A DNA stretch of 64,000 nucleotides from assembly GCA_016931115.1 (NCBI GenBank), contig JAFGFM010000092.1, forward strand, positions 18,703-82,702. The letters run 5' to 3'. Under the pieces are notes generated by a model that saw only the letters and a program-made list of their open reading frames with translations, made no database searches and was not told where the DNA came from. The translations under genes were made by a program, and so were the position numbers. Below are positions 27,030 to 36,261 of this stretch, piece after piece. This DNA is from Deltaproteobacteria bacterium. Its GTDB lineage: Bacteria > Desulfobacterota > DSM-4660 > Desulfatiglandales > HGW-15. Positions within the stretch are counted from its first letter, which is position 1; each line of letters starts with the position of its first letter.

Positions 27030-27413
27030 TTGTATTCCCTCCTTGCTCTATTTAGAATTAATACTCCTGCCCAAATCTGGGCTTTTGTAACAGCGGAAAT
27101 TTTGAGATGATCTGATTATATAATATAGATCATGGTAATTAGGCAAGAAAACAGAGTATTATATAATGTGAAAAATTCTATAACAGTCTGCCCAGGAGTT
27201 GAAAACCATGAATATAAAGCAATAAATATCTTTTTATTTACCGAATATGGATATTGACCTTTTATAATGGTTCTATTACTTTAAATCCTGTAATGGTTTT
27301 ACATGATGCCGTTATTTCTTTTCACAGAATCAAAAAGTTAAATTTTCTGTATTCCCTGCATTTTTTATTAACTATAAGCGGAGCATAATTACCTGAAGAT
27401 CAAGGAGGATAAA
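27030..27413. other. Divergent intergenic region, nitroreductase / SPFH pair
   Basis: 384 nt separating two divergent units. The only structured element I see is the GCCCA-AATC-TGGGC hairpin near the nitroreductase start. No convincing promoter box or open frame is visible. An AAGGAGG-like CAAGGAGG precedes the SPFH gene start by 7 nt. Confidence 0.4.
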
Positions 27414-28505
27414 ATGGAAGATAATAGAACTGTTTTTGATGTATTGTCTGAACAGCTCAGACGCAATCGCGGGGACCGGCTTTTCAAAATGAAATTTCCA
27501 GGAGGAATTATGCTTGTTGTTATCCTCTTTATAGTAGTTGTTATACTCTATAACTCCTTCTTAAAATATGTGGAGCCCAACGAATATGGTATTAAGCAGG
27601 TGAAAATAGGGATAAGCAGGGGTATTCAAAAAGAGCCCTATACAACCGGTCTTCATTTTGTTATCCCAGGCATGCAAAAGATGCATTTTCTTCCAAGGGA
27701 TATCCAGGTGCTGGAACTCACCAATTATCCCCAGTCAGCCTCCAGTTTCGCAAGGCAGGAGAGGGCAGTCCATATACAGACATCGGATGGTTTTTTTGTC
27801 GATGTGGACTTATCAATCCTCTATCATATAGAAGACCCATATAAGGTATTTACCAAGATTGGTCCGGGCAGCCTGTTTGAGGATAATGGTATTATCCCAA
27901 AGGCAGAGCCGACCCTAAAAGAGACACTTGGAGAACTGACAACAGAAGAATTCTACAACAGTATTCTGAGGACAGAGAAGGCAGAGAATGCCAAAAAACG
28001 GCTGAACCAGGAGCTTAACGAAAAAGGTATAAAGGTTGATCAGGTACTTGTGCGCTATTTTAAATACAGTGATGAGATTCAGAAGAACATAGAAGAAAAG
28101 AAACTGAAGGATCAGCTTGTGTTTAAAAACCAGGCAGAGGCCAGGGCCTCTATAGAAGAGGCCAAGTTAAAGAAGATTACCCAGGAGGGAATGGTTATGG
28201 TCGATGTTGAGATAGAAAAGGGGAAGGCCTATGTAACAAGAACCCGCGCTGAAAAGGATCTCTATTTCAGGAAGAAGACAGCAGATGCTGATCTGCTTGT
28301 GAAATTGGCGGAGGCTGAAAAGACAAGGTTGAAGAATGAGGCATTAAAGGGGAAGGGTGCAGAGAGGATGGTTGGTCTTAAAATGGCTGATGTGTACAAA
28401 GGTTTAGATGTTATCATACTGCCAAGCGATGGGCCAAATGGTGTAAACCCGCTTGATCTGGAAAGTACCCTTAAACTTTTTGATGTCCAGAAGGGAGGTG
28501 AATAA
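27414..28505 (+). CDS. SPFH/Band-7 (prohibitin-like) membrane protein
   Basis: 363-residue protein with one N-terminal transmembrane helix (IMLVVILFIVVVILYNSFL, near residues 30-50). A Band-7/SPFH domain follows (YVEPNEYGIKQVKIG... VDVDLSILYHIEDP, about 55-220), then a long Ala/Glu/Lys-rich coiled coil (about 220-310). The family (HflK/HflC, stomatin, prohibitin) forms large membrane cages that organise proteases or lipids. It lies directly before a second SPFH gene, 1 nt apart, forming an HflK/HflC-like pair, but without the usual HflK proline/glycine-rich N-terminus. A strong GGAGG precedes the ATG. Confidence 0.88.
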   Translation: MEDNRTVFDVLSEQLRRNRGDRLFKMKFPGGIMLVVILFIVVVILYNSFLKYVEPNEYGIKQVKIGISRGIQKEPYTTGLHFVIPGMQKMHFLPRDIQVLELTNYPQSASSFARQERAVHIQTSDGFFVDVDLSILYHIEDPYKVFTKIGPGSLFEDNGIIPKAEPTLKETLGELTTEEFYNSILRTEKAENAKKRLNQELNEKGIKVDQVLVRYFKYSDEIQKNIEEKKLKDQLVFKNQAEARASIEEAKLKKITQEGMVMVDVEIEKGKAYVTRTRAEKDLYFRKKTADADLLVKLAEAEKTRLKNEALKGKGAERMVGLKMADVYKGLDVIILPSDGPNGVNPLDLESTLKLFDVQKGGE

Positions 28506-28506
28506 A

Positions 28507-29538
28507 ATGCGTAAATACTATCTACTCATTATAATAGCCATTTTTATTATGATACTTAACGGCTGTATCCCCCATACAACAGGTGAGACAGAGGTAGGTG
28601 TGAGGACAAAAAAGATAGCATTCTGGGGTAAGAAGGGTGTTGAGGAAAAGGTCTATGAACCAGGGTCAACCTATTTTTTTCTTCCCTTTATAAATGACTG
28701 GAATACCTTTGATACCAAACTCCAGAACCTGGAGTTTACACATGAAGAAAAACGAGGCGACAGGGGCAAAAAAGATGATCTCCTGTTTAAAACCATTGAT
28801 GGTAATGATATTAGCCTCGATATGATTATTGCCTACAGGATTGACCCTACAAAGGCTCATATAATTTTGCAGGATGTTGCGAGAAATGACTTGGAATTAA
28901 GGGATAAGATAATTCGCACTGTAGCGCGGAGTAAACCCAGGGATATATTTGGTGAGTTAAAGACCGAGGAGTTCTATGTTGCAGGGAGGCGAGATACACA
29001 GGCGCTAAAGGCTAAAAAATTGTTACAGGAGATGCTCGAACCAATGGGAATTGTTGTGGAAAAGGTATTAACCAAAGATTACCGCTTTAATGACAATTAC
29101 CAGCAGGCAATTGAAGATAAAAAGGTGGCTGATCAGATGGTAGAAAAAAATAAATCTGGGCAGCACGCCATTGCCGAGGAGTATAAGCGAAAACTGGAAG
29201 ACTCTAAAGGTGAAGTAAATAAGATGATCGCTGATGTTGATGGTGAATTTCTGAAGGCAAAGATTGAAGTAGATGCATATTTTGAAAAACAGCAACTTAT
29301 TGCAGAGGCAATAAAGGCAGAAGGTATTGCAGAGGCACAGGGAATCACCGAGATGAATAAGGCAATGGCAAGCGCTGGCGGTGAGGCCATGGTAAAGCTC
29401 AGGATTGCAGAGGCCATACAGGGTAAAAAGATAATACTTTTACCTGTATCTGAGGGTGGCATGAACCTCAAGACCACAAATATAAATGAGCTAATTAATA
29501 CAATGGGTGTGAAAAGCCTTGCGACTGAAGAAAAGTAA
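28507..29538 (+). CDS. SPFH/Band-7 domain lipoprotein
   Basis: 343-residue partner of the preceding SPFH protein. The start at 28507 follows GGGAGGTGAATAAA. The N-terminus is a lipoprotein signal peptide (YYLLIIIAIFIMILNGC) with a lipobox-type LNGC, so Cys is probably acylated after cleavage and the protein would be anchored by lipid instead of a helix. The SPFH domain (ETEVGVRTKKIAFWG... ISLDMIIAYRIDP) and a coiled coil (QAIEDKKVADQMVEKNKSGQ onward) follow. Pairing of a helix-anchored and a lipid-anchored SPFH protein is unusual compared with HflKC. Together they may form a hetero-oligomeric cage facing the periplasm. Confidence 0.85.
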   Translation: MRKYYLLIIIAIFIMILNGCIPHTTGETEVGVRTKKIAFWGKKGVEEKVYEPGSTYFFLPFINDWNTFDTKLQNLEFTHEEKRGDRGKKDDLLFKTIDGNDISLDMIIAYRIDPTKAHIILQDVARNDLELRDKIIRTVARSKPRDIFGELKTEEFYVAGRRDTQALKAKKLLQEMLEPMGIVVEKVLTKDYRFNDNYQQAIEDKKVADQMVEKNKSGQHAIAEEYKRKLEDSKGEVNKMIADVDGEFLKAKIEVDAYFEKQQLIAEAIKAEGIAEAQGITEMNKAMASAGGEAMVKLRIAEAIQGKKIILLPVSEGGMNLKTTNINELINTMGVKSLATEEK

Positions 29539-29604
29539 ATTGAATACCACTCTTGTTTAAAAAAAATGATATTCATTTCCCTGTATCATTAAAATAGCAG
29601 AATG

Positions 29605-29631
29605 TAAGGTGGCATTTTATATGCCACCTTA
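29605..29631. terminator. Hairpin after the SPFH pair
   Basis: TAAGGTGGCAT and ATGCCACCTTA form a perfect 11-bp stem around a TTTAT loop, 66 nt after the second SPFH stop. There is no T-run behind it, so termination is likely but not certain. The remaining space up to 30059 contains the amtB promoter. Confidence 0.55.
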
Positions 29632-29925
29632 TATAGTTGGTGTGCAAAACCCCTCCTTTCATGGTCATCCTGTGTGACATCAAATATGGCCCGGCGTTCC
29701 ACATAATTTAAATAATCATATCGGTAAGCCTGGCCATACCTGCATCCATCGCAGGTTATTCAAAGTAAACCCTGTTTAAAATACCAGCATATTAATAACA
29801 AAAATGAATCAATAAATGATTAAAACAACAATAATGTATATTATATTAACTCTGTCAGTATCTAAATAAAATGAAAAACAAGTGGAATATCAATGTGATA
29901 GATGTTAATATTTTTTAAATCCAGT

Positions 29926-29942
29926 TTGGTACGGGACTTGCT
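29926..29942 (+). promoter_or_regulatory. Sigma-54 promoter of amtB-glnK
   Basis: TTGGTACGGGACTTGCT matches the -24/-12 consensus (TTGGCACG-N4-TTGCT) at all but one defined position, with the GG and GC spaced by 10 nt. The expected start of transcription is near 29953, about 105 nt before amtB. Sigma-54 control by NtrC-type activators under nitrogen limitation is usual for this operon. I did not find a clear NtrC site upstream. Confidence 0.85.
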
Positions 29943-30059
29943 CATAGTAAAGACAGGTGTCCGATCCAAAGGGGCATGACCTCCTTTTGGAATGAGGATG
30001 AAAGTGTTGAACGAAAACTGATTAAAAAATTAAGTGATTAAAAGGAGGTAATTAATAAA

Positions 30060-31418
30060 ATGTTAAAAAAGGTCTTGTTGATTTCATCAATATTACTATC
30101 TGTCTCTGGACTTGCAATGGCGGCTGACCCTTCAGGGGCTGAGACCCTGGCCCAGAACAGTATGGCGCCTATTGACTATGTATGGGTGCTTGTTTGCGGT
30201 TTTCTGGTCTTTTTCATGCAGGCAGGGTTCGCCATGGTTGAGGCAGGGTTTTGCAGGGCAAAGAATGCCACCAACCTTATGGCTAAAAATGCCCTTGACT
30301 TCATAGTTGCTTCACTTGTCTTTATGGCCTTTGGGTTCGCCTTTATGATGGGAAATGATTTAGGCGGATTTATAGGTACTTCAGGATGGTTTTTACATGG
30401 TGAGAACTATGATGTCGGAAGATACCTTACATTTTTCTGGCAGCTGGTGTTTGCCGGTACTGCTGCTACCATAGTTTCAGGGGCCGTTGCTGAACGCCTG
30501 AAATTTGGCGCCTATTTTGTTTACAGTTTTATTGTAATTGCATTTATATACCCTATTTTTGGTCACTGGGTATGGGGAGGTGGATGGCTTTCACAACTTC
30601 CATTTGGAGCCGGTCATGTGGATTTTGCAGGTTCAGGGGTTGTTCATACAGTTGGTGGGTTTGTAGCCCTTGCCGGCGCCATAGTGCTTGGCCCGCGTTT
30701 TGGTAAGTTTGGTAAAGATGGAAAACCAAAGGCTATACCAGGGCACAGTATAACCCTGGCTGCCCTTGGTACATTCATACTGTGGTTTGGATGGTTCGGG
30801 TTTAATCCCGGTTCAACCTTCTCAGCGCATCAACTGAGGATAGCAGTTGTCGCTGTTAATACAAACATGGCTGCTGCTGCCGGCGGTGCAATGGCAATAT
30901 TGATTGTATATCTTAAGACGAAAAAGTGGGACGTTGGTATGATGCTCAATGGTATACTTGCTGGTCTCGTTGCTGTTACCGCGCCCTGCGCATGGATTGA
31001 GGCATGGGCGGCTGTAGTGATAGGGCTGGTAGCCGGTGCCCTTGTGGTGATGAGTGTTTACTTCTGGGAGGGCCGCGGCATTGATGACCCTGTTGGCGCA
31101 GTGAGTGTTCACGGTATTAATGGCGTATGGGGACTCATAAGTGTTGGTCTTTTTGCAGATGGCACCTATGGACTCTGTACGACAAGTGAACCCCTTGTGA
31201 GAGGGTTATTTTACGGAGGCGGTTTTGATCAGCTGATTGCCCAGGTTATAGGGGCTGCTGTTGCGGTTACATGGTCATTTGTGCTTGGGTTTATTACCTT
31301 TAAGTTGATGGATAAGATTATCGGTATAAGGGTAACACCGCAGGAAGAAATAAAGGGTCTGGATATACAGGAGCATGGAACCCCGGCATATCCGAATTTC
31401 TATTCAAATAACAATTAA
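30060..31418 (+). CDS. amtB: Ammonium transporter Amt
   Basis: 452-residue ammonium channel of the Amt/Rh family. An N-terminal signal peptide (MLKKVLLISSILLSVSGLAMA) precedes eleven hydrophobic helices. Characteristic segments include MQAGFAMVEAGFCRAKN, FWQLVFAGTAATIVSGAVAER and FGHWVWGGGWL, in which the pore His context is visible. Later segments are DFAGSGVVHTVGG and DPVGAVSVHGINGVWG with the second pore His. AAGGAGG precedes the ATG. The gene is followed by glnK after 56 nt, under the sigma-54 promoter at 29926. It takes up ammonium when nitrogen is scarce and is blocked by GlnK binding. Confidence 0.96.
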   Translation: MLKKVLLISSILLSVSGLAMAADPSGAETLAQNSMAPIDYVWVLVCGFLVFFMQAGFAMVEAGFCRAKNATNLMAKNALDFIVASLVFMAFGFAFMMGNDLGGFIGTSGWFLHGENYDVGRYLTFFWQLVFAGTAATIVSGAVAERLKFGAYFVYSFIVIAFIYPIFGHWVWGGGWLSQLPFGAGHVDFAGSGVVHTVGGFVALAGAIVLGPRFGKFGKDGKPKAIPGHSITLAALGTFILWFGWFGFNPGSTFSAHQLRIAVVAVNTNMAAAAGGAMAILIVYLKTKKWDVGMMLNGILAGLVAVTAPCAWIEAWAAVVIGLVAGALVVMSVYFWEGRGIDDPVGAVSVHGINGVWGLISVGLFADGTYGLCTTSEPLVRGLFYGGGFDQLIAQVIGAAVAVTWSFVLGFITFKLMDKIIGIRVTPQEEIKGLDIQEHGTPAYPNFYSNNN

Positions 31419-31474
31419 TGCTATAAGGTCTGCCTTCACAATGGAGTGAGGGCCGACCTGAAGGAGGTAAAAAT

Positions 31475-31813
31475 ATGCAAAAGATTGAGGCAGTCATAAG
31501 GGTTGAAAAACTTGATGAGGTATCCGAGGCCCTGGAAAAATTCGGCCTTCCGGGAATGATGGTGACACATATTGAAGGTCATGGTAATCAGAAGGGTGTG
31601 GTTGAGCAGTTCAGGGGCCGTGAATTCAAGGTGAATTTCATACCGAAAATCAGGATAGAGATAATAGTAAAGGATCAGGATGTGGAAAAAATTGTAGCTG
31701 AGATCATTAAGATCGCAAGGACTGGCGAGATCGGTGATGGAAAGATATTCATAACCGATATAAAGGATGTAATAAGGATCAGGACTGGCGAAAAGGGTGA
31801 TAAGGCAATATGA
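31475..31813 (+). CDS. glnK: PII-type regulator GlnK lacking the uridylylation tyrosine
   Basis: 112-residue PII protein that binds ATP/ADP and 2-oxoglutarate and gates AmtB. The fold signatures are present: MQKIEAVIRVEKLDEVSEAL, the T-loop HIEGHGNQKG...REFKVNFIPK with Gln39, and the C-terminal TGEIGDGKIFITDIKDVIRIRTGE. Residue 51, the Tyr uridylylated by GlnD in proteobacterial PII, is Phe (TTC), so covalent control at that site is not possible. Control must rest on ligand binding alone. AAGGAGG precedes the ATG. It ends in front of a strong terminator. Confidence 0.95.
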   Translation: MQKIEAVIRVEKLDEVSEALEKFGLPGMMVTHIEGHGNQKGVVEQFRGREFKVNFIPKIRIEIIVKDQDVEKIVAEIIKIARTGEIGDGKIFITDIKDVIRIRTGEKGDKAI

Positions 31814-31877
31814 TCAAAGGTTAAAAGCAACACCTTAAAGATCCTTAAATTAGTAATAGTTGATTTGCAGTGACATC

Positions 31878-31916
31878 AAAGCTGTTAAAGAGCATATTCT
31901 TTAACAGCTTTGTTTT
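31878..31916 (+). terminator. Rho-independent terminator of amtB-glnK
   Basis: Perfect 14-bp stem AAAGCTGTTAAAGA / TCTTTAACAGCTTT with loop GCATAT, followed by GTTTTT. It lies 65 nt after the glnK stop. It is a clear intrinsic terminator. Confidence 0.9.
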
Positions 31917-32083
31917 TATGGAGTAGACTTCAGGGCAAAACACTCATCTATCAAGCCTCTCTTTTCTGTTTTGTCATCTAACCTGAACAGGCATGGTTGC
32001 ATTTTCTAAATTATTCAATTAGATTGCTTTCATTTTATTGGTCATAAATATTAACCTGTCACGCAGTTACAGATACAATTTTG

Positions 32084-32305
32084 ATGAAGCCAGGATTAAA
32101 GATATATTTTGCAGGGGCGATCAGAGGCGGGAGAGATCATGTCCATGTATATAATGAGATGATTAATTTTCTCAGGGGCTTTGGTGAGGTGTTAATCAAG
32201 CATGAAGGTGATCAGGCCCTGACAGAAAAAGGGGACGATGGACCTGATGACAGGTTTATCCATGATCGTGACATGGCCTGGATGAATAAGGATAGAAATA
32301 AGTGA
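32084..32305 (+). pseudogene. Truncated nucleoside deoxyribosyltransferase/DNPH1-like ORF
   Basis: 73 codons resembling the N-terminal half of the nucleoside 2-deoxyribosyltransferase superfamily (Rcl/DNPH1 type, usually about 150 residues). The segments KIYFAGAIRGGR and FIHDRDMAWM match the nucleotide-binding start and the R-D-x-x-W region. The sequence then ends after MNKDRNK, where homologues continue with an ADxxxAEVS-type segment. The TGA overlaps the GTG start of the U32 peptidase gene. It therefore looks like a 3'-truncated relic joined to the next gene by deletion. No strong ribosome-binding site is visible. It could still be expressed as a leader ORF coupled to the peptidase. Confidence 0.6.
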
Positions 32306-34179
32306 AAATAGCCCTTGAACTGCTTGCACCTGCGGGCACCGCTGAAATCGGGAAGGCAGCCATTGATCATGGCGCTGATGCCGTATATATCGGGGCGCCA
32401 AAATTCAGCGCAAGGGCACAGGCAGGTAACAGCATTAATGATATTGCAGAACTGGTAAAATATGCTCACCTGTTTCATGCAAATGTGTATGTTGCGCTAA
32501 ACACCATCCTGACTGACCCTGAGATAGATCAGACAATGGATCTTATAAGGTTTCTCTATGAAGCCCGCATTGACGGCCTTATCATCCAGGATGTGGGGCT
32601 CCTTGAACTTGATCTGCCGCCAGTTTCTCTTATTGCCAGTACCCAGATGCACAATACCACACCTGAAAAGGTACAGTTTCTTGAATCTGTTGGTTTTAAA
32701 AGGGTTATACTTGCAAGAGAGCTTTCATTAAATGAGATCAGGGCAATCAGAGACAGGACAAAGGTTGAGCTTGAGGTTTTTGTACACGGCGCCCTCTGTG
32801 TGTCTTACAGCGGTCAGTGCTATATGAGCCAGTATGCATTCGGGCGAAGCGGAAATCGCGGTGTATGCGCACAGCCATGCCGCCACCAGTACTCCCTTAT
32901 GGATGGTAATAATAAAACAGTTATCAGGGATAAATACCTGCTCTCCCTTAAAGACATGAACCGTGTAAAGGCCATTGGCGATCTTGTTACCGCAGGAGTA
33001 ACTTCATTCAAGATAGAGGGCAGATATAAAGAGATAGATTATGTGAAAAATATCACAGCGATGTACAGGCAGGCTATTGATATGTTTATTGCCCAGAATC
33101 CAAGATACCGCCCTGCCTCAAGCGGCACATGTACCTTCGGATTTAAGCCTGATCCATTTAAAAGTTTTAACCGCGGATTTACAGCCTATTTTATTAATGG
33201 TGACCGTAAAAAGATGGGAACCCCTGATTCACCAAAATCAATGGGTGAGTTTATAGGCACAGTGGATAAGACTGGCAGGGATAGTTTCAACATTAAAGGT
33301 CATAACCTTAAAAATGGAGATGGCTTATGCTTTTTCACCCCTGAACATGAACTGACCGGATGCAGGGTGGACAGGGTTGAAGGGGACAGGGTTTTTCCTA
33401 ATACCCTGTCAGATATTTCAGCAGGCGCAGCCATATACAGGAATCTTGATATGGATTTTAACCGTATCCTAAAAGGTTCGATAAGTTGCCGGAATATTTC
33501 AGTTGAGATGAGTTTTGTTCAGGATGAAGCGGGTATAAAGTTAACCGTTAAAGATGAGGATAGCATTACAGTAGAGATACAGCAGAAAATACCATTTGAA
33601 CCGGCCCGAAACCCTGAGCTCACCCGCTCCACTATTGAGAACCAGCTGATGCGTACAAAGGATACTTCTTACAGGGTGAAATCAATATCTATCAGTCCTG
33701 ACCAGCCTGGTTTTATGCCCCTGAGTATTATTAATGATATCAGGCGGAGGATCATTGAAAAATTAACCATTGCACGTATTGAACAATTCTTCAGCAAAGG
33801 TGAAAAGGTAGTCCCCAATAGTGTGCCATACCCTGAACGAGAACTTGACTACAGGGCCAATATCCTTAATTCAAAGGCAATGGCATTTTATGAGCGTCAC
33901 GGGGCTAAAATAACTGAGATGGCCCTAGAGTCGGATGATGAGATCAGAAAAAATCATAAGACAGGCAGGCTGGTGATGACCACAAAGTACTGTTTAAGGT
34001 ATGAACTTGATGCCTGCATGAGATCAAAGGATGTAAACAATAACAGGCTGAAAGCTCCACTGCGGATAAGCGACAGGCAGCATACCTACAGACTAGAATT
34101 TGACTGCATGAATTGCCGAATGATGATCATTGCTGAAGGTGAGGACTCTGTAGTATCGGGAGAGAGTGATAAAAGATGA
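32302..34179 (+). CDS. Peptidase U32-family protein (RlhA/YegQ-like)
   Basis: 625-residue U32 family protein starting at GTG, four bases inside the upstream ORF. The TIM-barrel N-terminus ELLAPAGTAEIGKAAIDHGADAVYIG is typical. The family signature E-V-F-x-H-G-A-x-C-x-x-Y-S-G-x-C appears as EVFVHGALCVSYSGQCYMS near residues 155-173, followed by CAQPCRHQYSL. The C-terminal CMNC pair and CLRYELDAC could complete an iron-sulfur site. Characterised relatives (RlhA, TrhP, UbiU/V) take part in hydroxylation of RNA or ubiquinone; proteolysis is not established. It overlaps the pseudouridine synthase gene by 4 nt (ATGA), suggesting a shared RNA-modification role. Confidence 0.87.
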   Translation: MKIALELLAPAGTAEIGKAAIDHGADAVYIGAPKFSARAQAGNSINDIAELVKYAHLFHANVYVALNTILTDPEIDQTMDLIRFLYEARIDGLIIQDVGLLELDLPPVSLIASTQMHNTTPEKVQFLESVGFKRVILARELSLNEIRAIRDRTKVELEVFVHGALCVSYSGQCYMSQYAFGRSGNRGVCAQPCRHQYSLMDGNNKTVIRDKYLLSLKDMNRVKAIGDLVTAGVTSFKIEGRYKEIDYVKNITAMYRQAIDMFIAQNPRYRPASSGTCTFGFKPDPFKSFNRGFTAYFINGDRKKMGTPDSPKSMGEFIGTVDKTGRDSFNIKGHNLKNGDGLCFFTPEHELTGCRVDRVEGDRVFPNTLSDISAGAAIYRNLDMDFNRILKGSISCRNISVEMSFVQDEAGIKLTVKDEDSITVEIQQKIPFEPARNPELTRSTIENQLMRTKDTSYRVKSISISPDQPGFMPLSIINDIRRRIIEKLTIARIEQFFSKGEKVVPNSVPYPERELDYRANILNSKAMAFYERHGAKITEMALESDDEIRKNHKTGRLVMTTKYCLRYELDACMRSKDVNNNRLKAPLRISDRQHTYRLEFDCMNCRMMIIAEGEDSVVSGESDKR

Positions 34180-34904
34180 CACAATCAAGACGACATGAAC
34201 CTGCCGGAGGCATATCAATCATTTTTGAGGACAGGGATATCATTGTGATAAATAAACCTGTCGGGCTTTTAACCATTGGCACTGACCGGGAAAAGACAAA
34301 AACCGCGCACTTTTTACTTAATGATTATGTCAGGAAAGGTAACTCCAAATCCTCGAACAGGGTATATGTGGTGCATCGTCTTGACAGGGAGACATCAGGC
34401 ATACTGGTTTTTGCAAAAAGTGAACAGGCAAAAAGGTATCTTCAGGATAACTGGGAGAAGACTGAAAAGCACTACCTTGCTATCCTTCATGGTAACCTGA
34501 AGGAGAAAGAAGGCACCATATCTTCATACCTTACCGAAAACAGGGCTCTCAAGGTCTATTCGACTAACGATCCTTCAAAGGGCAGGCTTTCACATACCGC
34601 TTATAAGGTTCTTGAAGAGCAAAAAGGGTTCACTATGGTTGATGTTAACCTTATTACCGGCCGCAAGCACCAGATTCGTGTACACTTTGCAGAAATGGGC
34701 CATCCTGTGGTCGGTGACAAAAAATATGTGCCAGATGAGGCTGTATCAAAAAGACTTGCACTCCATGCCTGTTCAATAATGTTTAATCACCCGTTCACCC
34801 GTAAACCAATGACCTTTGATACAGGCATACCTGATGAATTTGTAAGGCTTTTCCGAAGGCTACAAGGTATAACTATAAACGATGAAAGAGGAAAAAAAAG
34901 ATGA
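34176..34904 (+). CDS. RluA-family pseudouridine synthase
   Basis: 242-residue RNA pseudouridine synthase without an S4 domain. The catalytic motif HRLDRETSG is present (VVHRLDRETSGILVFAKS, near residue 68). The family segments IVINKPVGLLT at the start and GRKHQIRVHFAEMGHPVVGDKKY near 170 follow in order. It isomerises uridine to pseudouridine in rRNA or tRNA; the exact site is unknown. ATGA overlaps tie it to the genes on both sides, forming one translationally coupled unit. Confidence 0.93.
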   Translation: MTQSRRHEPAGGISIIFEDRDIIVINKPVGLLTIGTDREKTKTAHFLLNDYVRKGNSKSSNRVYVVHRLDRETSGILVFAKSEQAKRYLQDNWEKTEKHYLAILHGNLKEKEGTISSYLTENRALKVYSTNDPSKGRLSHTAYKVLEEQKGFTMVDVNLITGRKHQIRVHFAEMGHPVVGDKKYVPDEAVSKRLALHACSIMFNHPFTRKPMTFDTGIPDEFVRLFRRLQGITINDERGKKR

Positions 34905-36253
34905 AAAAATTTATGAAAATTATGCTTGTAATAGCCGGGCTTATTCTTGTTGCGGTAATTGTACTAGCAGCCATGTACCGCGATACAATAGGGATCATGC
35001 TGGGAAATAGAAAGGTTGAACCCCACACAGAGGTGGTTCGTGACATTGCAACTTCACCTGTTCAGCCGATTACAAGAGGAGAGGCAGACTGGATAAGCTG
35101 GCGCAATATTAATGGCGATAACAGGAACGGGGATTCAGGTATAAAAACAGACTGGTCAAATGGACTTAAAAAGATATGGGAGATAGATTACCTGTGTGAT
35201 GGAGAGGACAGTGCAACATGGTCTGCGCCGGTTGTGCAGGGTAACAGGCTTGTAGTCTGTGGACGTGATGGCAAAAATGACGTTGTATACTGTCTTAACC
35301 CGGAAGATGGCGGACTTATTTGGATACAATCATATCCGGCTGAAACATCGGATCAATATGGCATGGGTTTCAGGGCAACCCCCTGGATTGATAATGATCG
35401 TGTATATACCTATGGCAGGGGCGGAGATCTTGCCTGCTGGAATCTTTTAAATGGTGAAAAGATCTGGCAGAGGAATGTCCGCGATGCAGGAGGTGAAGAA
35501 CCTACATGGGGGCTTTCATCATCTCCCCTTGTAACCGATTCACTTGTCATAGTTAACGCTGGTGGGAGCGCACGCACTATAGCATATGATAAGATGACAG
35601 GGGATATGGTGTGGAAGGCAGGGCAGGGACAGGCCGGTTATGCTGCTATTACCATTATGGAGATTGATGGTGAACCGGTAGTACTCTCCTTTCATGGGAA
35701 GGGGCTTGCAGCGATTACCCTGAATGATGGCAAGGTGCTGTGGGACATTGAATGGCAGACTGACTATGACGTTAATGCCACCACACCGGTTGTAAAAGAT
35801 AACCTGGTATTCATCACATCCGGTTATAAAACCGGCAGTGAACTGCTAAGGGTTAGTAAATCAGGCGCCGAGGTTGTGTGGAAAAATAAGGAATTTGCAT
35901 CACACCATTCAGACCCGTTTATTATCGGTAACTACATATATGGCTATTCCGGTGACAGCATGCAGAATAAGGGCTTTTTCAAGTGCCTTGAACTTGAAAC
36001 CGGCATGGAAAAATGGAGTACAAAAGAGATGGGGTGGGGCACATGTATTGCTGTGGAGGATTATCTCCTGTGCAAAGATGTCAAGGGTAGCCTGTTTCTT
36101 ATGAGACCTGATCCTGAAAAATTTGTAAAGGTTGCGGAGCTGCCAAAGATATGGGGCAAGGTAAGCGGGGCAACATGGACAAAACCCATACTGGTTAATG
36201 GCAGGCTCTACCTGAGATTCAAACAGGGTCTGATGTGCTATGAAATAAAGTAG
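34901..36253 (+). CDS. PQQ-like beta-propeller protein, membrane anchored
   Basis: 450-residue protein with an N-terminal signal anchor (MLVIAGLILVAVIVLAAMY). A beta-propeller follows, built of repeated W-containing blades (DRVYTYGRGGDLACWNLLNGEKIWQRNV, DKMTGDMVWKAG, LNDGKVLWDIEW). The blades match the PQQ-like/BamB-type repeat pattern of outer-membrane assembly and quinoprotein families. No cytochrome c motif (CxxCH) is present, so a quinoprotein dehydrogenase with its own haem is unlikely. It is coupled to the upstream pseudouridine synthase by ATGA but the functional link is unclear. Converges on the DUF748 gene. Confidence 0.85.
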   Translation: MKKFMKIMLVIAGLILVAVIVLAAMYRDTIGIMLGNRKVEPHTEVVRDIATSPVQPITRGEADWISWRNINGDNRNGDSGIKTDWSNGLKKIWEIDYLCDGEDSATWSAPVVQGNRLVVCGRDGKNDVVYCLNPEDGGLIWIQSYPAETSDQYGMGFRATPWIDNDRVYTYGRGGDLACWNLLNGEKIWQRNVRDAGGEEPTWGLSSSPLVTDSLVIVNAGGSARTIAYDKMTGDMVWKAGQGQAGYAAITIMEIDGEPVVLSFHGKGLAAITLNDGKVLWDIEWQTDYDVNATTPVVKDNLVFITSGYKTGSELLRVSKSGAEVVWKNKEFASHHSDPFIIGNYIYGYSGDSMQNKGFFKCLELETGMEKWSTKEMGWGTCIAVEDYLLCKDVKGSLFLMRPDPEKFVKVAELPKIWGKVSGATWTKPILVNGRLYLRFKQGLMCYEIK

Positions 36254-36261
36254 TTTAGTGT

